A DNA stretch of 64,000 bases from Flammeovirga yaeyamensis (GCF_018736045.1 NZ_CP076132.1:3953501-4017500), one strand, 5' to 3'; counted from the first letter of the stretch, positions 9,465-18,085 are shown. Notes: generated by a model not told the origin, from the letters alone. Made by a program: numbers and translations.

Positions 9465-10353
9465 CCGTCACTTTAATATTTTCCAGTAATTCCATAAAGT
9501 ACTGCATAGATGGCAATACTTCCATGTTATCTATCATTTTATAATCGTTACCTACAATCTGTCTACCTGTAAGTAAAATTTTAGATTGAGGAAAGGTGTT
9601 TCCTAACTTATCTATATAATCTTGCATATTCCCTATTTGAGATAAAGATGTAGAAATCGTAAGCAGGTATTCCGGTTTAAAACAATTGTACACATCAATC
9701 AGCTCATTAAAAGGTAGAGATTGACCTAAATAGATCACTCGATAACCTCTAGCACGTATCATGTAAGCGGCAAATAATAATGATATCTCATGCAACTCTC
9801 CTTCAGGTAAAAATAACATAAAGGACGGTTGTTCTGGTACATTATCCAAAATCTGTGCATCCGTAGCAACAATAATCTTTTGTCTAACAAGGTTAGATAT
9901 AAAATGCTCTTGAGCAGGCGATACAGAACCTGTTAACCATAAAATACCAATTCGGCTCATAAAAGGCATCACAATATGTATCATTGTGTCTTCGAAACCT
10001 TTCTTAAGAATATTAGAAGCTATTATCTTTTCAAAATGTGCTTCGTTATATTCCAACATAGCCATGGTTAGTGCTGAAATCTGATCGAAGTTGTTTTCGT
10101 TTGTTTCAACTACTTTCAAAACTTCATCATGAATATCGTCTTGGCTTAATTTTGCAATCTTTGATATCTTGAAACCGTTATTGTTAAGTAAAGATACATT
10201 GAGCATCAATTTTAAATCGGCATCGTTATAGTATCTTATATTCGTTTCAGAACGTTTAGGGGTTATTATTTTGTATCTTTGTTCCCAAATACGGATTGTG
10301 TGAGCTTTTACACCGGTTAAATGTTCTAAATCTTTAATTGAATAGTTACTCAT
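9451..10353 (-). CDS. MerR-family regulator with B12-binding domain (CarH/LitR-like)
   Basis: An N-terminal MerR helix-turn-helix (residues 1-70: SIKDLEHLTGVKAHTIRIWEQ, split by IRYY) is followed by a four-helix B12-cap domain (about 90-165) and a Rossmann-type cobalamin domain (175-300). Trp139 followed nine residues later by Glu149-His150 reproduces the W-x9-EH signature of CarH-type light sensors that use adenosylcobalamin. The lower-ligand motif E-x-H-x-x-G is present as E186-L-H188-E-I-S191, so the glycine is serine. A light-responsive repressor of carotenoid or stress genes is the natural inference; its targets are not in view. It diverges from the hydrolase gene at 10405 across about 50 bases. 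Confidence 0.82.
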   Translation of the reverse strand: MSNYSIKDLEHLTGVKAHTIRIWEQRYKIITPKRSETNIRYYNDADLKLMLNVSLLNNNGFKISKIAKLSQDDIHDEVLKVVETNENNFDQISALTMAMLEYNEAHFEKIIASNILKKGFEDTMIHIVMPFMSRIGILWLTGSVSPAQEHFISNLVRQKIIVATDAQILDNVPEQPSFMLFLPEGELHEISLLFAAYMIRARGYRVIYLGQSLPFNELIDVYNCFKPEYLLTISTSLSQIGNMQDYIDKLGNTFPQSKILLTGRQIVGNDYKMIDNMEVLPSMQYFMELLENIKVTATVQ

Positions 10354-10404
10354 ATAATCTGTTTTCCTAAATTTTACAACCTCTTAACATTTTGAATCAA
10401 AAAA

Positions 10405-11214
10405 TTGTTTTACTTCTCTCAAAATATTCAAGAAAATTTTAAAGGTTTTAAGGTATTCGGTAATGGTCAAAAATTATTAATTTGTTTCCATGGCTATGGA
10501 CAAACAAATGATGTTTACAACCCAATTTCTTCATACACTAACGAATATACAATTTTATCTATTAGTTTACCTTATCATTCTTCTAACGATGTGTTTGATA
10601 GAAGTTTAAGTACCAATTATCCTTTAACCGTTTATCACTTTATTATCCATTATGCTAGAGTACACAAATTTAAATCGTGGCAATTATGTGGATTCTCTAT
10701 TGGGGCTCGATTAGCTTTATTCTGTTATAAACAGAATCCAAAAAAATGTGATAAATTATTTTTAATCGCTCCTGATGGCGTGGGTAGAAACTACTTTTTC
10801 CCTGCCCTTACCAATAAAATGATTAACCCTATATTTAAATTTGTCATGTCAAAAAACAAATTTTTAAGAAGGGTAATTTCCAGCATTAAATCAATTCACC
10901 TTATTTCCCCTGGTCTTGCACAGTTTGCGTTGAACAGTGTAGACTCAAAAGAAAAGTCAAAAAGAATTGCTCGTACTTGGATTTCATTAAGAAAAGCACG
11001 TTTCTCTGACAAGAAATTGAAGAAAATACTCCATAAATATCACACTCCTTTTTATTTGGTAAGTGGTGTTTCAGATAAAATCATCTCAGAATCTCGATTA
11101 AGAAGATTTACTGATTTGATGGAAGAAAAACACCACATACGTTTAAAAGGAAATCATTTTACAGTTTTAAACACGTTTTTTCAGTGGTTCGTAAAACAAC
11201 CTCCCTCTATATAA
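10405..11214 (+). CDS. Alpha/beta hydrolase
   Basis: Cytoplasmic alpha/beta-hydrolase fold. The oxyanion region LICFHGYGQTND is followed by the nucleophile elbow GFSIG (Ser in G-x-S-x-G), a lid, then the acidic residue in SGVSDKIIS and a C-terminal His in LKGNHFTVLN. The start is TTG at 10405: the frame is closed by TGA 12 bases before it, and there is no ATG before residue 130, which would remove the first strand. It diverges from the B12-type regulator and may be controlled by it. The substrate is unknown. Confidence 0.75.
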   Translation: MFYFSQNIQENFKGFKVFGNGQKLLICFHGYGQTNDVYNPISSYTNEYTILSISLPYHSSNDVFDRSLSTNYPLTVYHFIIHYARVHKFKSWQLCGFSIGARLALFCYKQNPKKCDKLFLIAPDGVGRNYFFPALTNKMINPIFKFVMSKNKFLRRVISSIKSIHLISPGLAQFALNSVDSKEKSKRIARTWISLRKARFSDKKLKKILHKYHTPFYLVSGVSDKIISESRLRRFTDLMEEKHHIRLKGNHFTVLNTFFQWFVKQPPSI

Positions 11215-11251
11215 AGAGTATTTGATATTTATACCTTGCATTTCAGCATAT

Positions 11252-11292
11252 AAAAAAGAGGTTGCATTTTAGAATAATGCAACCTCTTTTTT
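11252..11292. terminator. Bidirectional intrinsic terminator
   Basis: A perfect 17-bp inverted repeat (A6 GAGGTTGCATT and its complement) with a 7-base loop and T-runs on both strands, between the convergent hydrolase and YcxB-like genes. Confidence 0.93.
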
Positions 11293-11305
11293 ATATCAAA
11301 TTGAT

Positions 11306-11845
11306 TTATGCTTTTGTTGAAGTTACTAAACCTTTACGCTCTAATAATTTCATCATATATTTTTCTTGATCCCCATTGAAAATAGAGAATGGCAAGTATA
11401 GAGGCATACCTAATTTAGAAGCGAAAAACTTCTGAATTTTGTTTGCTTCGATATTATCATTTCCTAAAACAATAACGAAAGCATCCTTTTTTACCTGAAC
11501 TGATTTTACCATTTCCCATTTAATTGGCATACCTTCTTTCGCATTCTTTTTCATCATGATAAAACGAGAATCAATTTCATACGATAGACGCTCAAAGAAT
11601 ACCTTTGATTGTTCCATTTGAGTTGCTCCCATAAACTGAGCCCACCAGAACAATACATATAAAACAGAAAGGATAACACCTGTTCCGATCCACCAACCCA
11701 TAGAATCTGGCCAGATCAAAGAAGGAACAATAATAATAGCAGCTGGCAAGAACCAGAACCACCATAATTCTTTCATTACACCCATTAAACCAAGTTTAAC
11801 ATAAGTACTTGAGTCTAACTGATATTTTTTTGTTTTGATTGTCAT
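11306..11845 (-). CDS. YcxB-like membrane protein
   Basis: 179 residues with two membrane spans at about 28-45 and 52-70 (LWWFWFLPAAIIIVPSLIW; WWIGTGVILSVLYVLFWW). They are followed by a cytoplasmic domain with KWEMVKSVQVKKDAFVIVLG and a C-terminal PFSIFNGDQ. This is the arrangement of YcxB-type proteins, whose role is unknown. It starts 12 bases after the nadC stop and is probably co-transcribed with nadC. Confidence 0.65.
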   Translation of the reverse strand: MTIKTKKYQLDSSTYVKLGLMGVMKELWWFWFLPAAIIIVPSLIWPDSMGWWIGTGVILSVLYVLFWWAQFMGATQMEQSKVFFERLSYEIDSRFIMMKKNAKEGMPIKWEMVKSVQVKKDAFVIVLGNDNIEANKIQKFFASKLGMPLYLPFSIFNGDQEKYMMKLLERKGLVTSTKA

Positions 11846-11857
11846 TTTGTTTGTTAA

Positions 11858-12721
11858 TTATTTTACTGCTTTTAAGCTGATATCTTTACTTAAACTTGAA
11901 TGTGTTAATGCACCTAGTGATATAAAATCAACACCTGTACGAGCAACGTTGGCTACATTATCTTCTGTAATACCACCAGAAGCTTCCGTTTTACATTGAC
12001 CATTAACCAATAGAACGGCTGTTCTCATGGTTTCGAAGTCCATGTTGTCCAACATAATCACGTCTACTTTTGCCTCTAAAGCATCTTTCACTTCGTCTAA
12101 ATTTCTAGTCTCTACTTCGATTTTAAGATCTTTATTTTTAGATGCTAGGTAAGCTTTAGTGTCTGCTACTGCTTGTTGAATACTACCGGCATAATCAATA
12201 TGATTATCTTTAAGCATAACCATATCATATAGTCCAAATCGATGGTTTCTTCCACCACCTAAATGTACTGCCCATTTTTCTAGAATTCGGAAATTAGGAG
12301 TAGTCTTTCTTGTATCTAAAATTTGAGTATGCGTTCCTTCCACTAACTTCACTACTCGGTTAGTGTGTGTAGCAATACCACTCATACGTTGAATACAATT
12401 TAAAGCTAAACGCTCAGCTATTAAAATAGACTGTGCCTTACCATTAATTTCCATTATTATATCTCCATGTGTTAAGAAGTCTCCTTCTTCCACTAGTGCT
12501 TTTACCTCTAAAGATGAGTCTACAGTTTTAAAGATTCTTTCAGCAATTTCAACTCCTGCTACAATCCCTTTATCTTTAAAAATCATCTTTGCCGATTCTA
12601 CTGCATCTTCAGGAACTGAAGAAAGTGTAGAATGATCTCCGTCGCCAATATCTTCATTCAAGGCGCTTTGTATGAATGAAGTAATTGCTTGTTCAGTTAA
12701 ATATTTTGGTTTCACGGACAC
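11858..12721 (-). CDS. nadC: Quinolinate phosphoribosyltransferase (nicotinate-nucleotide pyrophosphorylase)
   Basis: Converts quinolinate and PRPP to nicotinate mononucleotide in de novo NAD synthesis. Family motifs in order: NEDIGDGDHST near the N-terminus, ERLALNCIQRMSGIAT, LDTRKTTPNFR, HLGGGRNHRFGLYDMVMLKDNH, and near the C-terminus IMLDNMDF and EASGGIT. The 287-aa length is normal. The start is GTG at 12721 or a second GTG six bases later. nadA and nadB are not in the window. It is followed by the YcxB-like gene on the same strand. Confidence 0.93.
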   Translation of the reverse strand: MSVKPKYLTEQAITSFIQSALNEDIGDGDHSTLSSVPEDAVESAKMIFKDKGIVAGVEIAERIFKTVDSSLEVKALVEEGDFLTHGDIIMEINGKAQSILIAERLALNCIQRMSGIATHTNRVVKLVEGTHTQILDTRKTTPNFRILEKWAVHLGGGRNHRFGLYDMVMLKDNHIDYAGSIQQAVADTKAYLASKNKDLKIEVETRNLDEVKDALEAKVDVIMLDNMDFETMRTAVLLVNGQCKTEASGGITEDNVANVARTGVDFISLGALTHSSLSKDISLKAVK

Positions 12722-12818
12722 AAAAGTAATGAAATGAATTTAATAGTTCAGATCTTCTTTAGAAATGATCTAGCAAAATTTCAAAAAATTATCAATTTAA
12801 ACTATCTATACCCCTTAT

Positions 12819-12847
12819 AAAAAGAAAAAGCCATGCATTGCATCGCT
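12819..12847 (-). terminator. Second possible 3' end for the structured RNA
   Basis: On the minus strand AGC-g-ATG / CAT-g-GCT with a 5-base loop precedes five T, one C and five T. It lies just beyond the closing stem of the small RNA and could be its true end. The remaining sequence up to nadC (12722-12818) shows nothing. Confidence 0.4.
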
Positions 12848-12855
12848 TTGAAAGT

Positions 12856-13035
12856 AAAAAGGGTCGGTTGGAATTCTTCCATTTATAACAAGATTAGGTT
12901 TCCCAGCAAAATGTCGACCTTCCACTGTTAACATTCCGAAGAATGACTTTACCGAAGTAAAGTTGAGGCCTGCTCTTCAATAACCGGTACACCTTATATG
13001 AGTTCACGTTGAAAAATCCAATATGTGACCGACCC
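12856..13035 (-). ncRNA. Structured small RNA of unknown family, about 180 nt
   Basis: Reading the minus strand, the RNA opens with GGGTCGGT (13035-13028) and closes with ACCGACCC (12868-12861). These form a perfect 8-bp stem followed by a T-run. Next to it TGGATTTTTC pairs with GAAGAATTCCA with one bulge and one wobble, giving a long rod. At the tip are two directly adjacent hairpins with classic cUUCGg loops: ACTTTAC/GTAAAGT (12963-12946) and CATTC/GAATG (12945-12932). The UUCG sense holds only for the minus strand, which fixes the direction. A promoter sits exactly 33 and 7 bases before the first G. The rod with a central open region recalls 6S RNA, but I cannot assign a family; RNase P, tmRNA and SRP signatures were not seen. 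A 63-codon frame overlapping it is not a gene. Confidence 0.75.
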
Positions 13036-13039
13036 ATTA

Positions 13040-13070
13040 CAAAGATCATAAAATTGCTATTTAATACCAA
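13040..13070 (-). promoter_or_regulatory. Promoter of the structured RNA
   Basis: On the minus strand TTG at 13070-13068 (-33) and GATCTTTG at 13047-13040 (one mismatch to TAnnTTTG) are 20 bases apart. They place the transcript start at the GGG that opens the closing stem. Confidence 0.7.
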
Positions 13071-13120
13071 TCTTTTTGGGAACAAAATCCTTAATATAAC
13101 TTACAATCTGATGCTTAAAC

Positions 13121-14311
13121 TTACATAATTATAGGCATCATAATTCGGAATGTTGTTCCTTCCCCTAACACTGAGTCTAAAACGAATATTTTTCCTCCGT
13201 GATATTCTTCAACAATTCTTTTTACCAAAGTTAAACCTAGGCCCCATCCACGCTTCTTGGTGGTGTAACCAGGTACAAACACTTTTGATAATTTATTCTT
13301 TGGAATTCCCTTTCCTGTATCTCTAATATCAATTATCGCTGTGTTCTTATGTTGTGTCAGATGCATCTTGATATCAATTTCTCCAACACCATTCATCGCA
13401 TCCACTGCATTTCTACAAAGATTTTCAATTACCCATTCAAACAAAGGTCGACTGATATTGATCTGCACCTGACTATCGATATTATATTCTACTCCCAATT
13501 TTACTTTAGAAGAAATTCGTTTGGACATATAATCCACCGCATTTCTAACACTTGGTTCCAAGTTTTTAGGCTTCAAAACAGGTTCAGATCCAATATTTGA
13601 GAACCTAGCGGTAATCATCTCCAATCGATTGACGTCTTTTTGGAGCTCTTCTATAATGCTTTGATCAAAATCTTCATCAGTTTTAAAATACTCTATCCAA
13701 GCCACTAAAGAAGAAATAGGTGTACCTAATTGGTGTGCTGTCTCCTTAGCCAATCCTGCCCAAACCTGATTTTGTTCTGCTCTTCTGGAAGTAGAAAATA
13801 CTAAATATGCAGCCAATGCTAAAATACCGAATAGGGAAATTTGTAAAAGAGGTGCGAATCTCAAGTTTTTAATCAAATGAGAATCGGCATAATAGATATA
13901 CTGAACTTCTCCATTATTAAAGTCTATTTTTATTGGGGCATAGGTCTGCTCCATTTCCTTAATTTTTTCAGAAAGGAAATTCAATTTTTCTTTATTCGTC
14001 AGTTCCGATGGAATCTCAAGGTTTTTAGAACTTATAGGGTACTGATTTTCGTCTGCAAGAATTACAGGAATCAAATCATTCCCTTTTATTACCTCCATTA
14101 AAAGAAAAGTAACATCAGCATTATCCTGTCCATTCATCGTGGCTAGCTTTGATTGAACTTTCGCAAAGAAATCTATTTGATCATATTCTCTTTGTCTTAA
14201 TTCACTCACCAGCAATTCGGTATAAATAATTGATATCACCCCAATAATAAGACCTGTGAATACTACTAGGATTTTTAATGTGGATCGGTTAGTATATATT
14301 TTTGCTTTCAA
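13121..14311 (-). CDS. Membrane sensor histidine kinase
   Basis: Two membrane spans (about residues 13-33 and 154-173) enclose a periplasmic sensor region of about 115 residues. The dimerisation helix carries the phospho-accepting His193 in KETAHQLGTP, followed by the ATPase domain: N-box NLCRNAVDAM, G1 DTGKGIP, F-box VFVPGYTT and G2 RGWGLGLTLVKRIV. There is no HAMP or PAS domain that I can see. No response regulator is adjacent, so the partner is unknown. It starts six bases after the 169-aa protein gene, suggesting an operon in which that protein may feed or modulate the kinase. Confidence 0.88.
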   Translation of the reverse strand: MKAKIYTNRSTLKILVVFTGLIIGVISIIYTELLVSELRQREYDQIDFFAKVQSKLATMNGQDNADVTFLLMEVIKGNDLIPVILADENQYPISSKNLEIPSELTNKEKLNFLSEKIKEMEQTYAPIKIDFNNGEVQYIYYADSHLIKNLRFAPLLQISLFGILALAAYLVFSTSRRAEQNQVWAGLAKETAHQLGTPISSLVAWIEYFKTDEDFDQSIIEELQKDVNRLEMITARFSNIGSEPVLKPKNLEPSVRNAVDYMSKRISSKVKLGVEYNIDSQVQINISRPLFEWVIENLCRNAVDAMNGVGEIDIKMHLTQHKNTAIIDIRDTGKGIPKNKLSKVFVPGYTTKKRGWGLGLTLVKRIVEEYHGGKIFVLDSVLGEGTTFRIMMPIIM

Positions 14312-14317
14312 ATCGTT

Positions 14318-14827
14318 TTATTCAATTATCACAGATTGTATCACCTGTGTTTCTTTGGAATAATACTCAAGATATTTATTTCCTTTTAAATTTTTCTCTT
14401 TTGTGTAAAGATCTATTGCATCTACAACATTAGAAGGGTTGGGCGTAAATAATTCTCCTAAATTAATTACTGAATACACCTCTTTAAATGCTTTTTGTTC
14501 ATAAGTTGAAAATAAGGAATCTTGAACAGAATGATTGCCTATCACACCAACTATTACTTTTGCTTTTTTGATTTCATTAGGGTGCGTAAAAAATAATACA
14601 GCAAGATTTCCTTCTAAAGTACCATTTGATTTTTGATTAGAAATAGAATCATACAAATGCATAAAAGCTTTTTTACTGATATCACCTTCATATTCGTATC
14701 CTTTTATCACAAACGAATCGTGTGCTCTTTCATTTATTTCAATATCAACAAAAACACCCGATAAGATTGCTATAATACCTAAAGAAATGAATCCTAAAAG
14801 AATAAATATCCACTTATTTTTACCCAT
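14318..14827 (-). CDS. Hypothetical single-span membrane protein upstream of the kinase
   Basis: 169 residues: an N-terminal anchor (about 5-27, WIFILLGFISLGIIAILSGV) followed by a soluble domain probably outside the membrane. No known motif was found; segments include FVIKGYEYEGDISKKAFMHLYD and VINLGELFTPNPSNVVDAIDLY. Six bases separate it from the kinase gene. The position suggests an accessory role in sensing, which is only inference. Confidence 0.6.
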   Translation of the reverse strand: MGKNKWIFILLGFISLGIIAILSGVFVDIEINERAHDSFVIKGYEYEGDISKKAFMHLYDSISNQKSNGTLEGNLAVLFFTHPNEIKKAKVIVGVIGNHSVQDSLFSTYEQKAFKEVYSVINLGELFTPNPSNVVDAIDLYTKEKNLKGNKYLEYYSKETQVIQSVIIE

Positions 14828-14934
14828 AATAAAAAATTAATTTAACCTCAAAAACATGTTGATGTGCTTACATAGTTCAAAAATGAAGATTTAAAATCAA
14901 TTAAAAAATTACATCAACTTAAAAAAATCATGTA

Positions 14935-15360
14935 CTACCCCTTATTTTTCTTGGGAATAATGGCTACAGTCATTCTGGAAATGCAAATTAGGTTATCGGC
15001 CTCATCAATAATTTTTGTTTCCCAAACATGTGTATTCTTTCCTAAATGAATAGCCCTTGCTTCTCCATAGACCACTCCTTCTTTTGCACTTTTAATATGA
15101 TTGGCGTTAATTTCTTGTCCAACTGCTACTTGATTTTCTGCATCAATGTGTAACATTGCCCCAACACTACACAGTGTTTCTGCCAAAACAACTGAGGCAC
15201 CACCATGTAATAATCCAAAAGGCTGTTTAGTTCTATCATCCACCGGCATAACGCCTTTGATAAATCCTTCAGATGCTTCCAAAAATTCAATTCCAACATG
15301 GCCTACCATATTGTTTCTAAGTTTATTAAGAGATTTTATTGTAACTTTGTTGTTAAACAT
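14935..15360 (-). CDS. menI: Hotdog-fold thioesterase, MenI/YdiI type
   Basis: A 141-aa acyl-CoA thioesterase of the PaaI/MenI group. The motif MPVDDRTKQPFGLLHGGASVVLAET closely follows the YdiI/MenI signature, where the HGG loop and the downstream Glu form the active site. MenI releases 1,4-dihydroxy-2-naphthoate from its CoA ester in menaquinone synthesis. No other men gene is nearby, so another acyl-CoA substrate is possible. It is divergent from the phosphatase gene; the region between holds two palindromes. Confidence 0.8.
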   Translation of the reverse strand: MFNNKVTIKSLNKLRNNMVGHVGIEFLEASEGFIKGVMPVDDRTKQPFGLLHGGASVVLAETLCSVGAMLHIDAENQVAVGQEINANHIKSAKEGVVYGEARAIHLGKNTHVWETKIIDEADNLICISRMTVAIIPKKNKG

Positions 15361-15397
15361 ACATGCTCTATTTAATTTTTTATACTAAAACGTCTGT

Positions 15398-15434
15398 TTT
15401 TACGTAAAATAGTAGTGTAGTTACTATTAACTAC
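15398..15434. promoter_or_regulatory. Two palindromes in a divergent intergenic region
   Basis: TTTTACGTAAAA (15398-15409) is a perfect 12-base palindrome. GTAGTTA-ctat-TAACTAC (15417-15434) is a perfect 7-bp inverted repeat. Both lie between the menI-like gene and the phosphatase gene and could be operators; the binding protein is unknown. Confidence 0.35.
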
Positions 15435-15502
15435 AATTTTACAATTGTTTCACCTTTAAATCATTAACCAGATGATTTTATATTTAACGAACCAAAAAAA
15501 TT

Positions 15503-16153
15503 ATGACTACGAAACACATATATATTATCAGGCATGGAGAAACTGATTTTAATAAAAAAGGTTATGTCCAAGGAAACAGTGTCGATTCTAATTTAAATGA
15601 AACAGGAATCGAACAGTCAATTGCTTTCTTTAACAAGTACAAAAATATCGCCTTTGATAAAATTTATACTTCTTCATTAAAAAGAACTCTGCAAAGTGTT
15701 CAGCCATTTATAAATTTAAATATTCCTTTCGAACAATTATCTGGATTAAACGAAATTAGTTGGGGAGAAAAAGAAGGAAGACCTTTGACTCCTCAAGACG
15801 ATTTAAACCACGAAAAATTATTAAGCGAATGGAACAGCGGCAATTATAATTATAAATTAGAAGGTGCCGAATCGCCTCACGAGGTTTCTCAAAGACAACG
15901 TTTGGCAATGCATTATATCCTATCCAATCAAGATGAAAATAATATTTTAATCTGTACTCACGGTAGAGCTATGAAAATATTGGTTTCAACATTAATGGAA
16001 GAACCATTAATGGATATGGATCAATACGAGCATTCAAATTTGGCTTTATATCACTTGGCTTATTCGAATAAAAAATTTAGAATTATTCAAGCCAACGATA
16101 TCCGTCATTTATCACATATTACTGTAAATGAAAATGCTAAAAAGACGTATTAA
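15503..16153 (+). CDS. Histidine phosphatase family protein (phosphoglycerate mutase-like)
   Basis: A 216-aa protein of the branch-1 histidine phosphatase superfamily. The catalytic motif RHGETDFNKKGYVQG (His11) is at the N-terminus; a second part, EISWGEKEGRPLT, supplies the acid. The C-terminal ILICTHGRAMKILV carries the second catalytic His. The substrate could be a sugar phosphate or alpha-ribazole phosphate and cannot be decided here. Its stop overlaps the convergent HAD gene by four bases. Confidence 0.85.
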   Translation: MTTKHIYIIRHGETDFNKKGYVQGNSVDSNLNETGIEQSIAFFNKYKNIAFDKIYTSSLKRTLQSVQPFINLNIPFEQLSGLNEISWGEKEGRPLTPQDDLNHEKLLSEWNSGNYNYKLEGAESPHEVSQRQRLAMHYILSNQDENNILICTHGRAMKILVSTLMEEPLMDMDQYEHSNLALYHLAYSNKKFRIIQANDIRHLSHITVNENAKKTY

Positions 16154-16818
16154 TTTAGAATTTCATCAATTAGCAGGGGCAGTTCAGACATTTTACTAAT
16201 TACATGTTTAACACCCATAGAATATAAAATTTGATCATGCCCCTCCAGAATGTGAGATGCTCCTGTAAAACCAATTACATACATACCTGCGTCCACAGCT
16301 GCCTTTGCCCCACTCTTACTATCTTCAATCACTATAACTTTACTTGGATCTACTCCTATCTGTTTAGCTGCATGCAGGTAAATATCGGGAGACGGTTTTG
16401 GGTGCTCAACATCTTCAACCCCAGAAAATACTCTGTCTTCGAATTGATCTCGCAACTGACAAAAATCGACAGAATGATTGATTTGTTCTTTATAACCATT
16501 GGATATAATGGCTTTTGGTAATTGGATGGCATTAAAAGCCTCTTTTACTCCGTCAATCGCTTTTTCGTATTTGGAAGCAGAGGCCATATACAAATCGGTA
16601 ATTTCTTGTACGAAATTTTCTTTTAATGGTAATTGATGTTTTTGGGATAACTCCGTCATAATACCTGAAAAAGTTTTACCTGAACACGTTTTTAAATACG
16701 TTTCCAAATCAATTTCTACCCCAAACTCTTTGATATACTTAACCATTACTTTTGCAGCAATAATTTCGCTATCTATAATCACTCCATCACAATCGGAGAA
16801 GATATAATCAAATTTCAT
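16150..16818 (-). CDS. HAD-superfamily phosphatase/phosphomutase
   Basis: 222 residues with the full HAD motif set. Motif I is FSDCDGVIIDSE (nucleophile Asp9, acid Asp11, here D-C-D), motif II is AIISNGY with Ser, and motif III/IV is HPKPSPDIYLHAA ... VIEDSKSGAKAAVDAGM. The cap domain between about 15 and 80 is helical, as in beta-phosphoglucomutase-like members. It starts three bases after the stop of the MFS transporter gene, so both are likely on one transcript. The substrate is unknown. Confidence 0.85.
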   Translation of the reverse strand: MKFDYIFSDCDGVIIDSEIIAAKVMVKYIKEFGVEIDLETYLKTCSGKTFSGIMTELSQKHQLPLKENFVQEITDLYMASASKYEKAIDGVKEAFNAIQLPKAIISNGYKEQINHSVDFCQLRDQFEDRVFSGVEDVEHPKPSPDIYLHAAKQIGVDPSKVIVIEDSKSGAKAAVDAGMYVIGFTGASHILEGHDQILYSMGVKHVISKMSELPLLIDEILN

Positions 16819-16821
16819 TTT

Positions 16822-17988
16822 TTATTTATTGAATTTAAAAAGCATCACATATAGAAAAGCCAAAAAGCAAGCACCTGCTGATGCTAAAAATGCCCATCCT
16901 ATTTGTGCTACATTATTATTATAAATTTCTGCAGATAAGAATGCTCCAACACCTATACCAATTTCCAAAGCTATATACATTGTAGCTATTGCTCTCCCTC
17001 GATGTTCAGGAGACGATCTATCTATTGTCCATGCATACACTGATGGCGAATTTGTACCAATTCCAATACCTAATAAAATAGCTGCGGCAAATAATTCGAA
17101 AGCATTTGAAGCAAAACCAATTCCTATAAGTGCCACTGTTAAAATCATAGTAGAATACTTTAATACGGTGACCCTACTGTATTTATCAGATAATTTACCC
17201 GCTGATATTCTAACTAACATAGAAGCTCCTGTGAAATATAGAAAAAATGCTCCTTTATTTTCTATCTGTAAGTGCTTACTTAGATCAGGTATCAATGTTA
17301 GAATAACTCCATAGGCTGTAGTGCAGAGAATCATGACTACAGAAGGAGGAATTGCCGACTTATCTATAATTTCATCTTTTTTAATAATAAAGTGTTCTAC
17401 TTTTACTTTCTCCGGCTGAGGTAAAGTTTCTTTAAGACGCATCAAAATTAAAATGGATAAAAGAGATACAGCAGAAGAGATGTAAAACATGGTATCGAGC
17501 CCTAGATGTAATGCGATAAGTGAACCAAAGTAAGGTCCTATCCCAATTCCAGTACTAGAGAAAAAACCCAATACACCCAATGCTTCTCCTCTTCTATCAA
17601 CAGGTACAATGTCTGCTAGAAAAGCAGAGGTTCCTGTTGGTTTAAACCCTGTAGAAAAACCATGTAAAAAGCGAATCACTAAAAAGCCAAATGCAGTCCC
17701 AACAATTGGATAGAACAATGTACATACACAACTTACTATAACTCCTACAAACATGACGGGTACTCTCCCCACTCGATCCGTTAGTTTCCCTGAAAAAGGT
17801 CTCGAAATACCTGCTGTTATTGTAAAAAGAGCGATAATCAACCCTTTATATTCTTCCCCTCCTAGAGAAGTTAAATAATCAGGTAATTCTGGGATGATCA
17901 TATTAAAACTGGTAAAGAACAATAATGAACTTGTACACAGTAACCAGAAATTTAAGGTATATACTTTGGAAGGTGTTTGAATTGTCAT
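16822..17988 (-). CDS. MFS transporter
   Basis: 388 residues and about 12 predicted membrane spans. The loop after span 2 has the major-facilitator signature RPFSGKLTDRVGRVPVM, with its partial repeat in the second half (RISAGKLSDKYSRVTVL). GFKPTGTSAFLADIVPVDRRGEALG and SPSVYAWTIDRSSPEHRGRA also fit the MFS pattern. It resembles drug or metabolite exporters of the DHA1 type. It is followed at three bases by the HAD phosphatase gene. The substrate cannot be predicted. Confidence 0.85.
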   Translation of the reverse strand: MTIQTPSKVYTLNFWLLCTSSLLFFTSFNMIIPELPDYLTSLGGEEYKGLIIALFTITAGISRPFSGKLTDRVGRVPVMFVGVIVSCVCTLFYPIVGTAFGFLVIRFLHGFSTGFKPTGTSAFLADIVPVDRRGEALGVLGFFSSTGIGIGPYFGSLIALHLGLDTMFYISSAVSLLSILILMRLKETLPQPEKVKVEHFIIKKDEIIDKSAIPPSVVMILCTTAYGVILTLIPDLSKHLQIENKGAFFLYFTGASMLVRISAGKLSDKYSRVTVLKYSTMILTVALIGIGFASNAFELFAAAILLGIGIGTNSPSVYAWTIDRSSPEHRGRAIATMYIALEIGIGVGAFLSAEIYNNNVAQIGWAFLASAGACFLAFLYVMLFKFNK

Positions 17989-18020
17989 GTAATCACTGAG
18001 ATAATTGATGTACTCAGATA

Positions 18021-18060
18021 AAAAATAAACGCATGTTCTGAGTGTGGCTCAAAACATGCG
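18021..18060 (-). terminator. Intrinsic terminator of the S1/P1 nuclease gene
   Basis: On the minus strand CGCATGTT and AACATGCG, with an inner TGAG/CTCA stem, form a long hairpin followed by TTTATTTTTT, about 25 bases past the stop. Confidence 0.88.
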
Positions 18061-18085
18061 CTCAAAGGTAATTATATGTATTTGA

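Noticed and set aside
12894-13085. 63-codon minus-strand frame
   Set aside because: It lies within the structured RNA and its promoter; the stems and UUCG loops explain the sequence better and the peptide resembles nothing.
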